Below are positions 1-6,822 of a DNA stretch of 11,756 nucleotides, piece by piece. The notes beneath the pieces are model-generated. The model saw only the letters and a list, made by a program, of their open reading frames with translations. It did not search any database and was not told the DNA's origin. Each line of letters opens with the position of its first letter. The stretch's first letter is position 1. This DNA comes from Saprospiraceae bacterium UBA2329 (lineage in GTDB: Bacteria > Bacteroidota > Bacteroidia > Chitinophagales > Saprospiraceae): contig DDUV01000028.1 of assembly GCA_002344975.1 (NCBI GenBank), forward strand, positions 1 to 11,756, read 5' to 3'. The position numbers and the translations under genes were made by a program.

Positions 1-22
1 GGGCGATAAAAAAATAAAGTGA

Positions 23-100
23 TCATTTTCGTCAAAGGATTAGATAAGTAAACGGTTCATTTTAAGTGTCTTATCTAATCCTTTGGCCTAAAGAAAATGA
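23..100. repeat. Long imperfect inverted repeat (stem-loop)
   Basis: Bases 34-48 (AAAGGATTAGATAAG) are perfectly complementary to 70-84, giving a 15-bp stem around a 21-base loop (49-69). An outer 8-bp arm, TCATTTTC at 23-30, pairs with 93-100. It is separated from the inner stem by 3 bases on the left and 8 on the right. TCATTTT also occurs in the loop at 57-63. No T-run follows the stem directly on the plus strand. On the minus strand a T-rich stretch lies about 15-25 bases beyond it. It could be a weak terminator, a palindromic repeat element or a protein-binding site. The pairing is certain but the role is not. Confidence 0.6.
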
Positions 101-140
101 GCATTTATTTTTGCCCCACTACTAGGCGTTTATTTTTTGC

Positions 141-185
141 AAAAAAATCCCTGCAGGAGTATGTTTTTCCGGCAGGGATTTTTTT
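141..185 (-). terminator. Rho-independent terminator after the amidohydrolase gene
   Basis: AAAAAAATCCCTGC at 141-154 is the perfect reverse complement of 172-185, with a 17-base loop between. The 14-bp stem has a short GC core flanked by A and T runs on both sides, so it can act in both directions. It begins 16 bases past the stop codon of the minus-strand amidohydrolase-like gene, where that gene's terminator is expected. Confidence 0.8.
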
Positions 186-200
186 AGGGCACAAGTCCAT

Positions 201-1493
201 TTACTTTCCGCCCCGCTCATATTTGGTCTTAAACTTGCGGTACAGTTCCAACTGCTTGTGGTCCAGGCTGATCTGCCGCCCGTTGATGAAGGCCAATGAA
301 ACCTTGCTGCTTCGCATGTCCAACGCATCGCCTTCGCAGAGAAACAGTATGGCGTCTTTACCTTCCTCAATAGAACCGACGGTGGCGTCTATGCCCAAAA
401 TACGGGCCGTGTTGAGTGTCAGCGCCGCCACTGCCTGCTCGTACGGAAGCCCGAAGCCTACAGCGTGTCCGGCCTGAAACGCGAGGTTGCGCTGCTGCCA
501 GAAACCATCCATGCTAAAGCAAAACATGACGCCTGCCTGCTGCAATTGGGCCGCCAGTTTGAACGGCGCATCCACGTCGGCATCGTCCCGCATGGGCAGC
601 GCGTGTACGTTGCCCAAAATGACCGGCACATGATTTTCTCTGAGGAAATCGGCTATAATGGCCGCATCGCCGCCGCCCACTACTACCGGCGTAATGCCGA
701 AACGCTTGGCCAACAGCACGCCTGCGGTGATGGCTTTGGCGTCGTCGGCATGAAGAAACAGCTTGCGACTGCCGTTGAACAGGGCGCAGGCCGATTCCAA
801 TTTTAGGTTTTTCTCGGCGGGTTTATCATTTTTGCAATAGGCCAGCGCTTCAGTCAGGTAAGTTTCGATGACTTCTACCTGCTTGTCGTAGTTGGCATTT
901 TTGCTCAGGCTGCCTTCCCGCCAGTTGAACGAAAACATCGCCGGCCAGTTGAGGTGCAGGCCGATGTCCATTTTGTAGGCGGCATCTTCCCAGTTCCATG
1001 CGTCCAACTGCACGATAGACGACTGCCCTGAAAGCAGACCTCCCTGCGGCGTGATCTGTGCCAGCAGGATGCCCTGCGCGCGCACCGTAGGCGGCACTTC
1101 AGAGTCGGAGTCATACGCAATGATGGAGCGGGCATTGGGATTGAGTTCGCCGATTTCGCCGGCGTCCACGGTAGCGCGCACGGCTTCAATTTCTACCAAT
1201 CCCAATTGCGTATTCGGCGCGATGAAGCCCGGATAGAGGTGTTTGCCTTTGGCCTCAATGACTTTGTAGCGACTGAGGTTGACTTGCGGCAGAGTTTGCG
1301 GCGTGCGCACCAGCGTGATCTTGCCGTTTTCAAAAGCCACAATGCTGTTTTCCACTACTAACCCGTTGCCCAAATGCGCCGTAGCGCCTACGATGTAAAC
1401 CGGCATTTCCTGTGGCGGCGCAGGTACGGGCGTTTGAGCATAAACGCTGAATGTAATGACGGAGAGGATGCAAAAAAGAAAGTTGCGTTGCAT
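201..1493 (-). CDS. Secreted amidohydrolase-family protein lacking the HxH metal motif
   Basis: This 430-aa protein has an N-terminal signal peptide (about residues 1-19, cleaved near VYA-Q), so it is exported to the periplasm or envelope. The scaffold is that of imidazolonepropionase-like amidohydrolases. A small beta domain (about 31-88) is followed by the YPGFI strand (87-91), a barrel region, and a closing segment with TLNTARILGID (359-369), GSIEEGKDAILFL (373-385) and INGRQ (403-407). Active members read PGF-I-D-x-H-x-H here. This protein reads PGFIAPNTQLGL (88-99), so both N-terminal metal-binding histidines are absent. H248 (FLHADD) and D329 (FSMDG) may be the remaining ligand and catalytic positions. 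It may be a non-catalytic partner, or catalytic with altered metal use. Its substrate cannot be inferred. It lies 27 bases downstream of the DUF3667 gene on the same strand, so the two are probably cotranscribed. Confidence 0.85.
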   Translation of the reverse strand: MQRNFLFCILSVITFSVYAQTPVPAPPQEMPVYIVGATAHLGNGLVVENSIVAFENGKITLVRTPQTLPQVNLSRYKVIEAKGKHLYPGFIAPNTQLGLVEIEAVRATVDAGEIGELNPNARSIIAYDSDSEVPPTVRAQGILLAQITPQGGLLSGQSSIVQLDAWNWEDAAYKMDIGLHLNWPAMFSFNWREGSLSKNANYDKQVEVIETYLTEALAYCKNDKPAEKNLKLESACALFNGSRKLFLHADDAKAITAGVLLAKRFGITPVVVGGGDAAIIADFLRENHVPVILGNVHALPMRDDADVDAPFKLAAQLQQAGVMFCFSMDGFWQQRNLAFQAGHAVGFGLPYEQAVAALTLNTARILGIDATVGSIEEGKDAILFLCEGDALDMRSSKVSLAFINGRQISLDHKQLELYRKFKTKYERGGK

Positions 1494-1520
1494 AACGGTC
1501 TGTGATGAGTGGATGAGAAA

Positions 1521-2618
1521 TTAAAACAGCAGCGCCCCGACGACCAAAGTCAGGGTTAAACACAGCGTAAAAATAAATAAATAGGAGACATTGAGTACCC
1601 AAAATTTCAGGAAGGTCTTGATGAAGCCTTGTTGATACACCCGCTTCATGGCTACAAACAGATAAATCAGTACCAATGCCAACGCAATGCTGTGAGCCGG
1701 ATGCACGCCCAAGTTGACGTCTTTTTCTGATTGGAAGGCGGCAAGCATATCCGACCCGAAAAAGAAAAACGCAATAGAAAACACGACAAATGCAAAGGCA
1801 TGGTAGTGAAAGGAAAAAACCAGATGCTCTACAAAATACCGCCGCCTGCGGATGTACAACAGCTTGAGCAACAGCGCCAAAGCGGGCATCATGAGCGCTA
1901 CAAGCCAAATGAGATTGCCCAGCAGGTAGCTCAAAAAACTATCCCCCTCTCGGAGTATGCGATAAAACTGCCCGGCCTGAAATCGTTCCATACGGCCCTG
2001 CACATGATACTTGTCGAGCAGGTCTTGAGTGCGCAAATCCAACATATCCTGTGAGCTGACTGTCAATTCTACAAACTCTCCCTTTTGCACGCTGTAATAG
2101 CCAAAGGTACTGGAATCTAAAGAAACAGTATCGCCCATGTGGGCGCGGAGGGAATCCAACGCCTCCCCTACGAGGGGGTATTTTTTATACCCGGCGGCTA
2201 TTTCCGATTTTACGCTGTCCAATTCCAGCAAAAACAGATCGCGGTGCCCGCTTCTCTTTTGCTGCTCCAATAACTCCGTCATAATTTCCTGCCCGCCGGA
2301 AAATATGTATCCCAGCACGGCAAAATGCAGCAACGCAGTAACAAGAAAGAGCCTTGCCGGATTGATGTAGCGTTTGTGCCGCCCTTTGAAATACTCGGTG
2401 GTCAGCTTTCCCGGTATCATCATGTCGCGCAGCGTTTGGAAAAGCTGGGAGTCCAGATTGAGTAAAGAGGCTAAGAAATCCTTCACTAAATGCCAGACAG
2501 TCGGGATTCCGGGCACGCGCTTCTGGCCGCAGGCACTGCAAAACTTAGCCCCCTCATCCATGGGGTGCTCACAGTTGGTACACCGTTTAGCTTCGTCTTG
2601 AGTCGTTTCCACTGCCAT
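1521..2618 (-). CDS. DUF3667-type zinc-ribbon membrane protein
   Basis: This 365-aa protein starts with a short zinc ribbon, CTNC (13-16) and CSAC (27-30), followed by GQKR. Next comes the conserved block LVKDFLASLLNLDSQLFQTLRDMMIPGK and then YFKGRHKRYINPARLFL (77-93), which is characteristic of the Bacteroidota DUF3667 family. About five membrane segments are visible: residues 88-106, 229-256, 266-287, 308-325 and 340-364. A soluble charged stretch (about 110-225) separates the first from the rest, and RRRR follows the second. The family has no established function. A cytoplasmic zinc ribbon on an integral inner-membrane protein suggests regulation or assembly, but that is inference. I chose the ATG at 2618. 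An in-frame TTG at 2636 would add six residues. Neither has a clear Shine-Dalgarno sequence. Probably the first gene of an operon with the downstream amidohydrolase-like gene. Confidence 0.85.
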   Translation of the reverse strand: MAVETTQDEAKRCTNCEHPMDEGAKFCSACGQKRVPGIPTVWHLVKDFLASLLNLDSQLFQTLRDMMIPGKLTTEYFKGRHKRYINPARLFLVTALLHFAVLGYIFSGGQEIMTELLEQQKRSGHRDLFLLELDSVKSEIAAGYKKYPLVGEALDSLRAHMGDTVSLDSSTFGYYSVQKGEFVELTVSSQDMLDLRTQDLLDKYHVQGRMERFQAGQFYRILREGDSFLSYLLGNLIWLVALMMPALALLLKLLYIRRRRYFVEHLVFSFHYHAFAFVVFSIAFFFFGSDMLAAFQSEKDVNLGVHPAHSIALALVLIYLFVAMKRVYQQGFIKTFLKFWVLNVSYLFIFTLCLTLTLVVGALLF

Positions 2619-2713
2619 TGGTTCTTTTTTGTTCAAAAGTGTGACAGGAGCAGGTTTGGTGCGCCGATTTTTTCGACGAGCGCCCGGTTTTGTTTCTCTT
2701 TACGCTGTCAACG

Positions 2714-2751
2714 AAAAAAGGCAAGACCACGAATCCAGCCTTGCCTTTTTT
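2714..2751 (-). terminator. Rho-independent terminator of the M23 peptidase gene
   Basis: AAAAAAGGCAAG at 2714-2725 pairs perfectly with CTTGCCTTTTTT at 2740-2751 around a 14-base loop. This gives a GC-containing stem with A and T runs on both sides. It lies 19 bases beyond the stop of the minus-strand peptidase gene and before the DUF3667 gene. The peptidase is therefore probably its own transcription unit, with at most partial read-through downstream. Confidence 0.8.
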
Positions 2752-2770
2752 GCCGCGATGCAACGCGTGA

Positions 2771-3754
2771 TTAGTCGAACGACTGATTGGCCGTTTCGGA
2801 GGCTTTTACCAATGTTTGGTATTCTTGAGGAGACAGGCCGTCCATCACATAGTGAATCGGGTTTACCTTATTGCCTTTATAAACCACTTCATAATGGCAA
2901 TGCGGCGCAGTGGAGGCGCCCGAACTACCTACCCGCCCGATAGACTGGCCGCGAACAACTTTCTGGCCTACTTTTACATCTATCTTGCTCATGTGCGCAT
3001 AAATGGTTTGGTAGCCATATCCATGATCTATGGTTACGCACAGGCCATAACCATTGCCTTCGTTCTCGGCCTTTACCACTTTGCCGGCGCCGGTGGCCTG
3101 AATGGAGGTACCTTTGGGCGCTGAAAAATCAATACCCGTGTGCATGCGCGGCACTTTGTAGATCGGGTGGATGCGGTAGCCGAAACCGGACAAGAGCGAC
3201 ACCCCACGATTCAACTTGTCGGCGCGTACCGGCTTGATGGAAGGCATGGAGGCCAGCATTTTTTCTTTAGCGGCAGACATATCCATGATGGTATCCAAAG
3301 ACTTGGACTGTATCACCATTTGCCGCTTCAGCTTGTCTATTTTTTCTTGTACCGAGGCCATGGTTTCGCCGGAATAGCGGAACTCTTTGAGCTGCTCATA
3401 CTGATCGTGGCCGCCCACGCCGCCTTCCCAAACGGCTTCATCAATGGGTTCCATCCCGAAAATCATGCGGTACGCATACTCATCCCGGTCTTTGAGGCTG
3501 CCCAATTGGGTGCGTAAACGGTCCAACTCCTCTGAGGCATCGCCCAGCAGCGCTTTTTGTTGTTGAATCTCATTCAGCAATGCCTTTTCCTTTGGCGAAG
3601 GAAAAAAGCGGTGGGAAACGAGGGTGAAAATGAACCCGGTAACCAATGCAGCGCAAACGAAGCCGAAAATTCTGAGAATGATCGCGCTCCAAGGTTCTAC
3701 CACTTTTTCGTACCTGAGCGTATGCGTATTGTAAACAAACTTTTCCTTTCTCAT
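2771..3754 (-). CDS. Membrane-anchored M23 family metallopeptidase (LytM-type)
   Basis: This 327-aa protein has a short basic cytoplasmic N-terminus, one membrane segment (about 22-46), a heptad-rich coiled-coil region (about 55-90 and 130-168), and a C-terminal M23/LytM domain (about 185-300). The zinc-site residues are all present: H205 and D209 in HTGIDF, and H285-x-H287 in PHCHYEV, with H254 (YAHMS) as a further conserved active-site position. This argues for an active endopeptidase that cleaves peptidoglycan cross-bridges in the periplasm, probably in wall remodelling or cell separation. The anchor, coiled coil and LytM order is a common Bacteroidota architecture. The MRKEK start is an ATG preceded by an A-rich stretch (CTAAAAGCTC) rather than a GGAGG site. 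It has its own upstream promoter match and a strong terminator, which suggests monocistronic expression. Confidence 0.92.
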   Translation of the reverse strand: MRKEKFVYNTHTLRYEKVVEPWSAIILRIFGFVCAALVTGFIFTLVSHRFFPSPKEKALLNEIQQQKALLGDASEELDRLRTQLGSLKDRDEYAYRMIFGMEPIDEAVWEGGVGGHDQYEQLKEFRYSGETMASVQEKIDKLKRQMVIQSKSLDTIMDMSAAKEKMLASMPSIKPVRADKLNRGVSLLSGFGYRIHPIYKVPRMHTGIDFSAPKGTSIQATGAGKVVKAENEGNGYGLCVTIDHGYGYQTIYAHMSKIDVKVGQKVVRGQSIGRVGSSGASTAPHCHYEVVYKGNKVNPIHYVMDGLSPQEYQTLVKASETANQSFD

Positions 3755-3869
3755 GAGCTTTTAGAAGTTAACGAACGCGTTGGTTTTCAATAGTTTTTGG
3801 AATGTAATAGAAGGCTTTCCAAACTTTGAAATTCGCTTTGTTGTCTTTGTCCGTGTTTTCTTAGCAGGC

Positions 3870-3901
3870 CAAAAGTAATACAGGAATTCGATTTCCCAAA
3901 A
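3870..3901 (-). promoter_or_regulatory. Predicted Bacteroidota-type promoter for the M23 gene
   Basis: On the minus strand, TTTTG (3901-3897) is followed after 19 bases by TACTTTTG (3877-3870). This fits the Bacteroidota sigma-ABfr consensus, which pairs a TTTG element near -33 with TAnnTTTG near -7 at about this spacing. The start site would be near 3863, leaving a 5' leader of roughly 110 bases before the peptidase ATG at 3754. Confidence 0.55.
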
Positions 3902-3934
3902 CTTTAACTAAAAAAAGTAAATTATATTAAAATT

Positions 3935-3959
3935 ATTGTTTTAAATTATATAAAACAAT
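3935..3959. promoter_or_regulatory. AT-rich dyad, possible operator
   Basis: ATTGTTTTA at 3935-3943 is the exact reverse complement of TAAAACAAT at 3951-3959, with a 7-base spacer. The 25-base dyad lies just upstream of the TAAATTTG match at 3966-3973, where a regulator could bind. A palindrome this AT-rich could also arise by chance in such a region. Confidence 0.35.
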
Positions 3960-3965
3960 TTATTT

Positions 3966-3973
3966 TAAATTTG
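3966..3973 (+). promoter_or_regulatory. Possible -7 element for the TonB-dependent receptor gene
   Basis: TAAATTTG matches the Bacteroidota -7 consensus TAnnTTTG exactly. No TTG is at the usual 19-21-base spacing. The nearest is at 3936-3938, 27 bases away and inside the dyad. If used, it would give a leader of about 265 bases before the receptor ATG, so a second promoter closer to the gene is possible. Confidence 0.3.
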
Positions 3974-4244
3974 TCTCGCATAGGCCCTCAGCAACTGCCA
4001 TGACCATCCTCTCTGCGCAATCCTTACGCCTGGCTGTTTTTGTCAGAACAGCATACAGCGAGCGCGAGCCGAAGAAAATTTTCCAACATTTTACCGCTTG
4101 GTCTGTTCAGCATCCTGGCAAGAGCAAAAACCGCTTTCGCTGTGTCTTTTTAATCATCAAGTAATTGAATCAAATCCTGTGCCGGACTTGCAAACACGTT
4201 CGCTCAGCAATCAGCACAACAGCACACCACTACATTTACTCACC

Positions 4245-6656
4245 ATGCGTTTCACAACCATTCTACTCCTCTTAGCCGGCCTGTTCGGCGCTTCCGTTGC
4301 AGTTGCTCAAAACGGCATCATCAAAGGAAAAGTAACCAACAAAATCAATCGCGAGCCAATCTCCTTCGCCAATGTGCTGGTGGAAAACACTGACAAAGGC
4401 GCTGTGACCGACGAAAACGGCGCTTACGAAATCACCGGCCTGGCGCCGGGCCTGTACAATGTGCGCGTGAGCTTTATCGGCTTTGCCGACGTCGCAGAAT
4501 TTGAGGTACAGGTCGCCAATACCCGCCCGGCAGAAGTGAACCTCGAAATGGAAGAAAACGCCGCCGCCCTGACCGAGGTGGTGGTCAAATCTTCGCCTTT
4601 CCGCAAAACCGAAGAAAGTCCGGTGAGCCTGCGCACCATCGGTGTAGCGGAAATCATGCGCAACCCCGGCGGCAACCGCGACATCTCGCGCGTGGTGCAA
4701 GCCCTGCCCGGCGTCACTACGCCCGCTTCTTTCCGCAACGACCTCATCATTCGCGGCGGCGCGCCCAACGAAAACCGCTTCTTTTTGGACGACGTGGAAG
4801 TGCCCGTCATCAATCACTTTGCTACACAGGGCGCATCGGGCGGGCCGGTGGGCATCATCAACGTCAACTTCATTCAGGAAGTAGATTTTTACAGCAGCGC
4901 CTTCCCAGCCAACCGGGGCAATGCCTCCAGCTCAGTGTTCAATTTCCGCCAGCGCGATGGCCGCAACGACCGCATCGGCGGCACTTTTCAGGTGAGCGCT
5001 ACCGACATCGGCGCCACGCTGGAAGGCCCCATCGGCGACAAAACGACGTTTTTGGTTTCGGCCCGGCGCTCGTATCTCCAGTTTTTGTTCAAAGCCATCG
5101 GGTTGCCGTTTTTGCCTACTTTCAACGGCTTTCAAGCCAAGATCAAAACCAAATTTGACGAGCGCAATGAACTGTATTTCATCGGTTTGGGTGCAGTAGA
5201 TCAATTCAAACTCAATTTTGACGCCAACGAAACCGAAGAGCAGCAATACCTCTTAGACGTGCTGCCGGTATCGCCGCAATGGAACTACACCAATGGCTTG
5301 GTGTACAAACACTACACCGATAACGGGTTCTGGACGGTAGTGTTGAGCCGCAACATGCTCAACAACGAATCGGAGAAGTATTTCCGCAACGACGATTCTA
5401 CCGAGGACAACCTCATTTTTCGCTATCGTTCGCAGGAAGTGGAAAACAAACTGCGCATCGAAAATACTTCCCGTATCAAGGGTTTCAAACTCAACTATGG
5501 CGCGGGCTACGAATTTGTGCGCTACAACAACCGTACGTTCAACCGCATTTTCACTGCCGCCGGCCCGCAAACCGTCAACTACGCATCTGATTTCAACCTT
5601 AATAAATATTACGCTTTCGCGCAATTGAGCCGCAAGTTCCTCGATGAGCGGTTGGTACTCTCCGGCGGCATCCGCGTGGACGGCAACGACTTTTCCGAGG
5701 CCATGTCCAATCCGCTTGATCAGTTTTCGCCGCGCTTTTCGGCTTCCTACAACTTTACCGACCGGCTGGCCTTCAATTTCAATACCGGCATTTATTACCA
5801 ACTGCCGCCTTACACATTGCTCGGCTATCAGGAAGACGGCGTGTTTGTGAACCGCGACAACGGCGCCAAATTTGTTCGCAACGACCATCTCACCGCCGGC
5901 CTCGAATGGAACACCGCCTCCAACACCCGCATCACGGTGGAGGGTTATTACAAAAAATGGTACGACTACCCATTCCTCCTGCGCGACAGCCTGACCTTGG
6001 CCAATCTTGGCGGCGACTTCGGCGTGTTGGGCAACGAACCCTCCGTACCGCGTTCCGACGGGCGCAGCTATGGTCTGGAATTCCTGCTTCAGCAGCGGTT
6101 GTACAAAGGGTTCTATGGCATCATTTCCTACACTTTGGGCTGGAGCCAGTTTCAAGACAAAAACGGCCAATTCGTGGCTTCCTCCTGGGATGCGCGCCAT
6201 ATTGTGAATACGGCGGTGGGCAAAAAATTCAAGCGCGACTGGGAAGTGGGTATCAATTGGCGTTTCCAGAGCGGGCTGCCGTTTACCCCCTTCGACGAGG
6301 CATCCTCATTGCGCGCCAACTGGGATGTGAACAATCGCGCACTCGTCAATTACAACCTCCTGAACACCCTGCGCCGCACGGCTGCCAACACCATAGATAT
6401 TAGAGTGGACAAAAAGTGGTTTTTCAAAAAGTGGAGCCTCAATCTCTATTTGGACATCGAAAACATCACCGGCAACTCCATCAGTTCCGACCAACTCATC
6501 CTCGACCGGCCATTGGACGAAAACAAGCGGCCCATCGGCCCCGGCGTTGTCGTCAATCCCGATGCGCCCTACAACGAGCAGCGCTACCTCCTCAAAACCA
6601 TCAGCAATGCGCAGGGCACCGTGCTGCCGAGTATTGGTATTATGGTGGATTTTTAG
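4245..6656 (+). CDS. TonB-dependent outer-membrane receptor with carboxypeptidase-regulatory-like domain
   Basis: From the ATG at 4245 the protein is 803 aa and begins with a clear signal peptide (MRFTTILLLLAGLFGASVAVAQ, 1-22). A carboxypeptidase-regulatory-like beta domain follows (about 24-105, including GKVTN, PISFANV, GAVTDENGAYEI and VSFIGF). A TEVVVKSS segment (110-117) stands at the TonB-box/plug junction. The plug (about 120-235) contains DISRVVQALPGV, RNDLIIRGG and FFLDDVEVPVINHF. The rest is a 22-strand-type barrel ending in a C-terminal Phe (GIMVDF), as expected for BAM-inserted proteins. It would import a ligand across the outer membrane using TonB energy. No SusD-like lipoprotein is adjacent, so this is not a standard glycan SusCD pair, and the ligand is unknown. 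The frame is open upstream to 4098, but only the 4245 start places a signal peptide at the N-terminus. A MerR-type regulator follows on the same strand. Confidence 0.9.
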   Translation: MRFTTILLLLAGLFGASVAVAQNGIIKGKVTNKINREPISFANVLVENTDKGAVTDENGAYEITGLAPGLYNVRVSFIGFADVAEFEVQVANTRPAEVNLEMEENAAALTEVVVKSSPFRKTEESPVSLRTIGVAEIMRNPGGNRDISRVVQALPGVTTPASFRNDLIIRGGAPNENRFFLDDVEVPVINHFATQGASGGPVGIINVNFIQEVDFYSSAFPANRGNASSSVFNFRQRDGRNDRIGGTFQVSATDIGATLEGPIGDKTTFLVSARRSYLQFLFKAIGLPFLPTFNGFQAKIKTKFDERNELYFIGLGAVDQFKLNFDANETEEQQYLLDVLPVSPQWNYTNGLVYKHYTDNGFWTVVLSRNMLNNESEKYFRNDDSTEDNLIFRYRSQEVENKLRIENTSRIKGFKLNYGAGYEFVRYNNRTFNRIFTAAGPQTVNYASDFNLNKYYAFAQLSRKFLDERLVLSGGIRVDGNDFSEAMSNPLDQFSPRFSASYNFTDRLAFNFNTGIYYQLPPYTLLGYQEDGVFVNRDNGAKFVRNDHLTAGLEWNTASNTRITVEGYYKKWYDYPFLLRDSLTLANLGGDFGVLGNEPSVPRSDGRSYGLEFLLQQRLYKGFYGIISYTLGWSQFQDKNGQFVASSWDARHIVNTAVGKKFKRDWEVGINWRFQSGLPFTPFDEASSLRANWDVNNRALVNYNLLNTLRRTAANTIDIRVDKKWFFKKWSLNLYLDIENITGNSISSDQLILDRPLDENKRPIGPGVVVNPDAPYNEQRYLLKTISNAQGTVLPSIGIMVDF

Positions 6657-6822
6657 ATAAAGGAGGGGTGAGTGATTTTGCCATCCAACTGCACAATTAC
6701 TCAATTTTTAAATACACTCTCTGCTCTATTGGCTTACGGTACCCTGTGCCTGTAAACCTTTTCAGTGCTTCTCTGTTTCGATCTTGTTTATTTTCAAGCC
6801 TTCACCAGAATTATCGTCAGGC

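Larger units (their letters stand above)
3755..4244. other. AT-rich divergent intergenic region
   Basis: These 490 bases separate the divergent peptidase and receptor genes. The part nearest the peptidase (3755-3869) would be its 5' leader and holds a 7-bp inverted repeat (3796-3802 with 3817-3823). Bases 3901-3972 are very AT-rich and contain promoter-like elements and a 9-bp dyad (3935-3943 with 3951-3959). The receptor-side segment (3974-4244) is less AT-rich and has no recognisable gene. It contains an ATG-initiated 54-codon frame at 4000-4164, starting MTILSAQSLRL and ending in TAA. That frame is rich in Lys and Arg, has no ribosome-binding site and resembles nothing I know. The receptor frame also stays open upstream to 4098, but that extension lacks protein-like character ahead of the clear signal peptide. 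Confidence 0.6.

Noticed and set aside
97..477. A 126-codon plus-strand frame over the terminator and amidohydrolase end
   Set aside because: It runs across a terminator hairpin and into the antisense of a supported gene, and its composition is not protein-like.
4098..4244. N-terminal extension of the first receptor by 49 residues
   Set aside because: The extension precedes a clear signal peptide that must be N-terminal for export, so the start at 4245 is preferred.
3974..4244. Cobalamin or other riboswitch in the receptor leader
   Set aside because: I looked for the conserved cores of common riboswitches, including a B12-box-like element, and did not see one. Only a covariance-model search could settle this.
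5253..6200. A 315-codon minus-strand frame inside the first receptor gene
   Set aside because: It is antisense to the barrel-coding region, its translation resembles no known family, and there is no promoter or ribosome-binding site.
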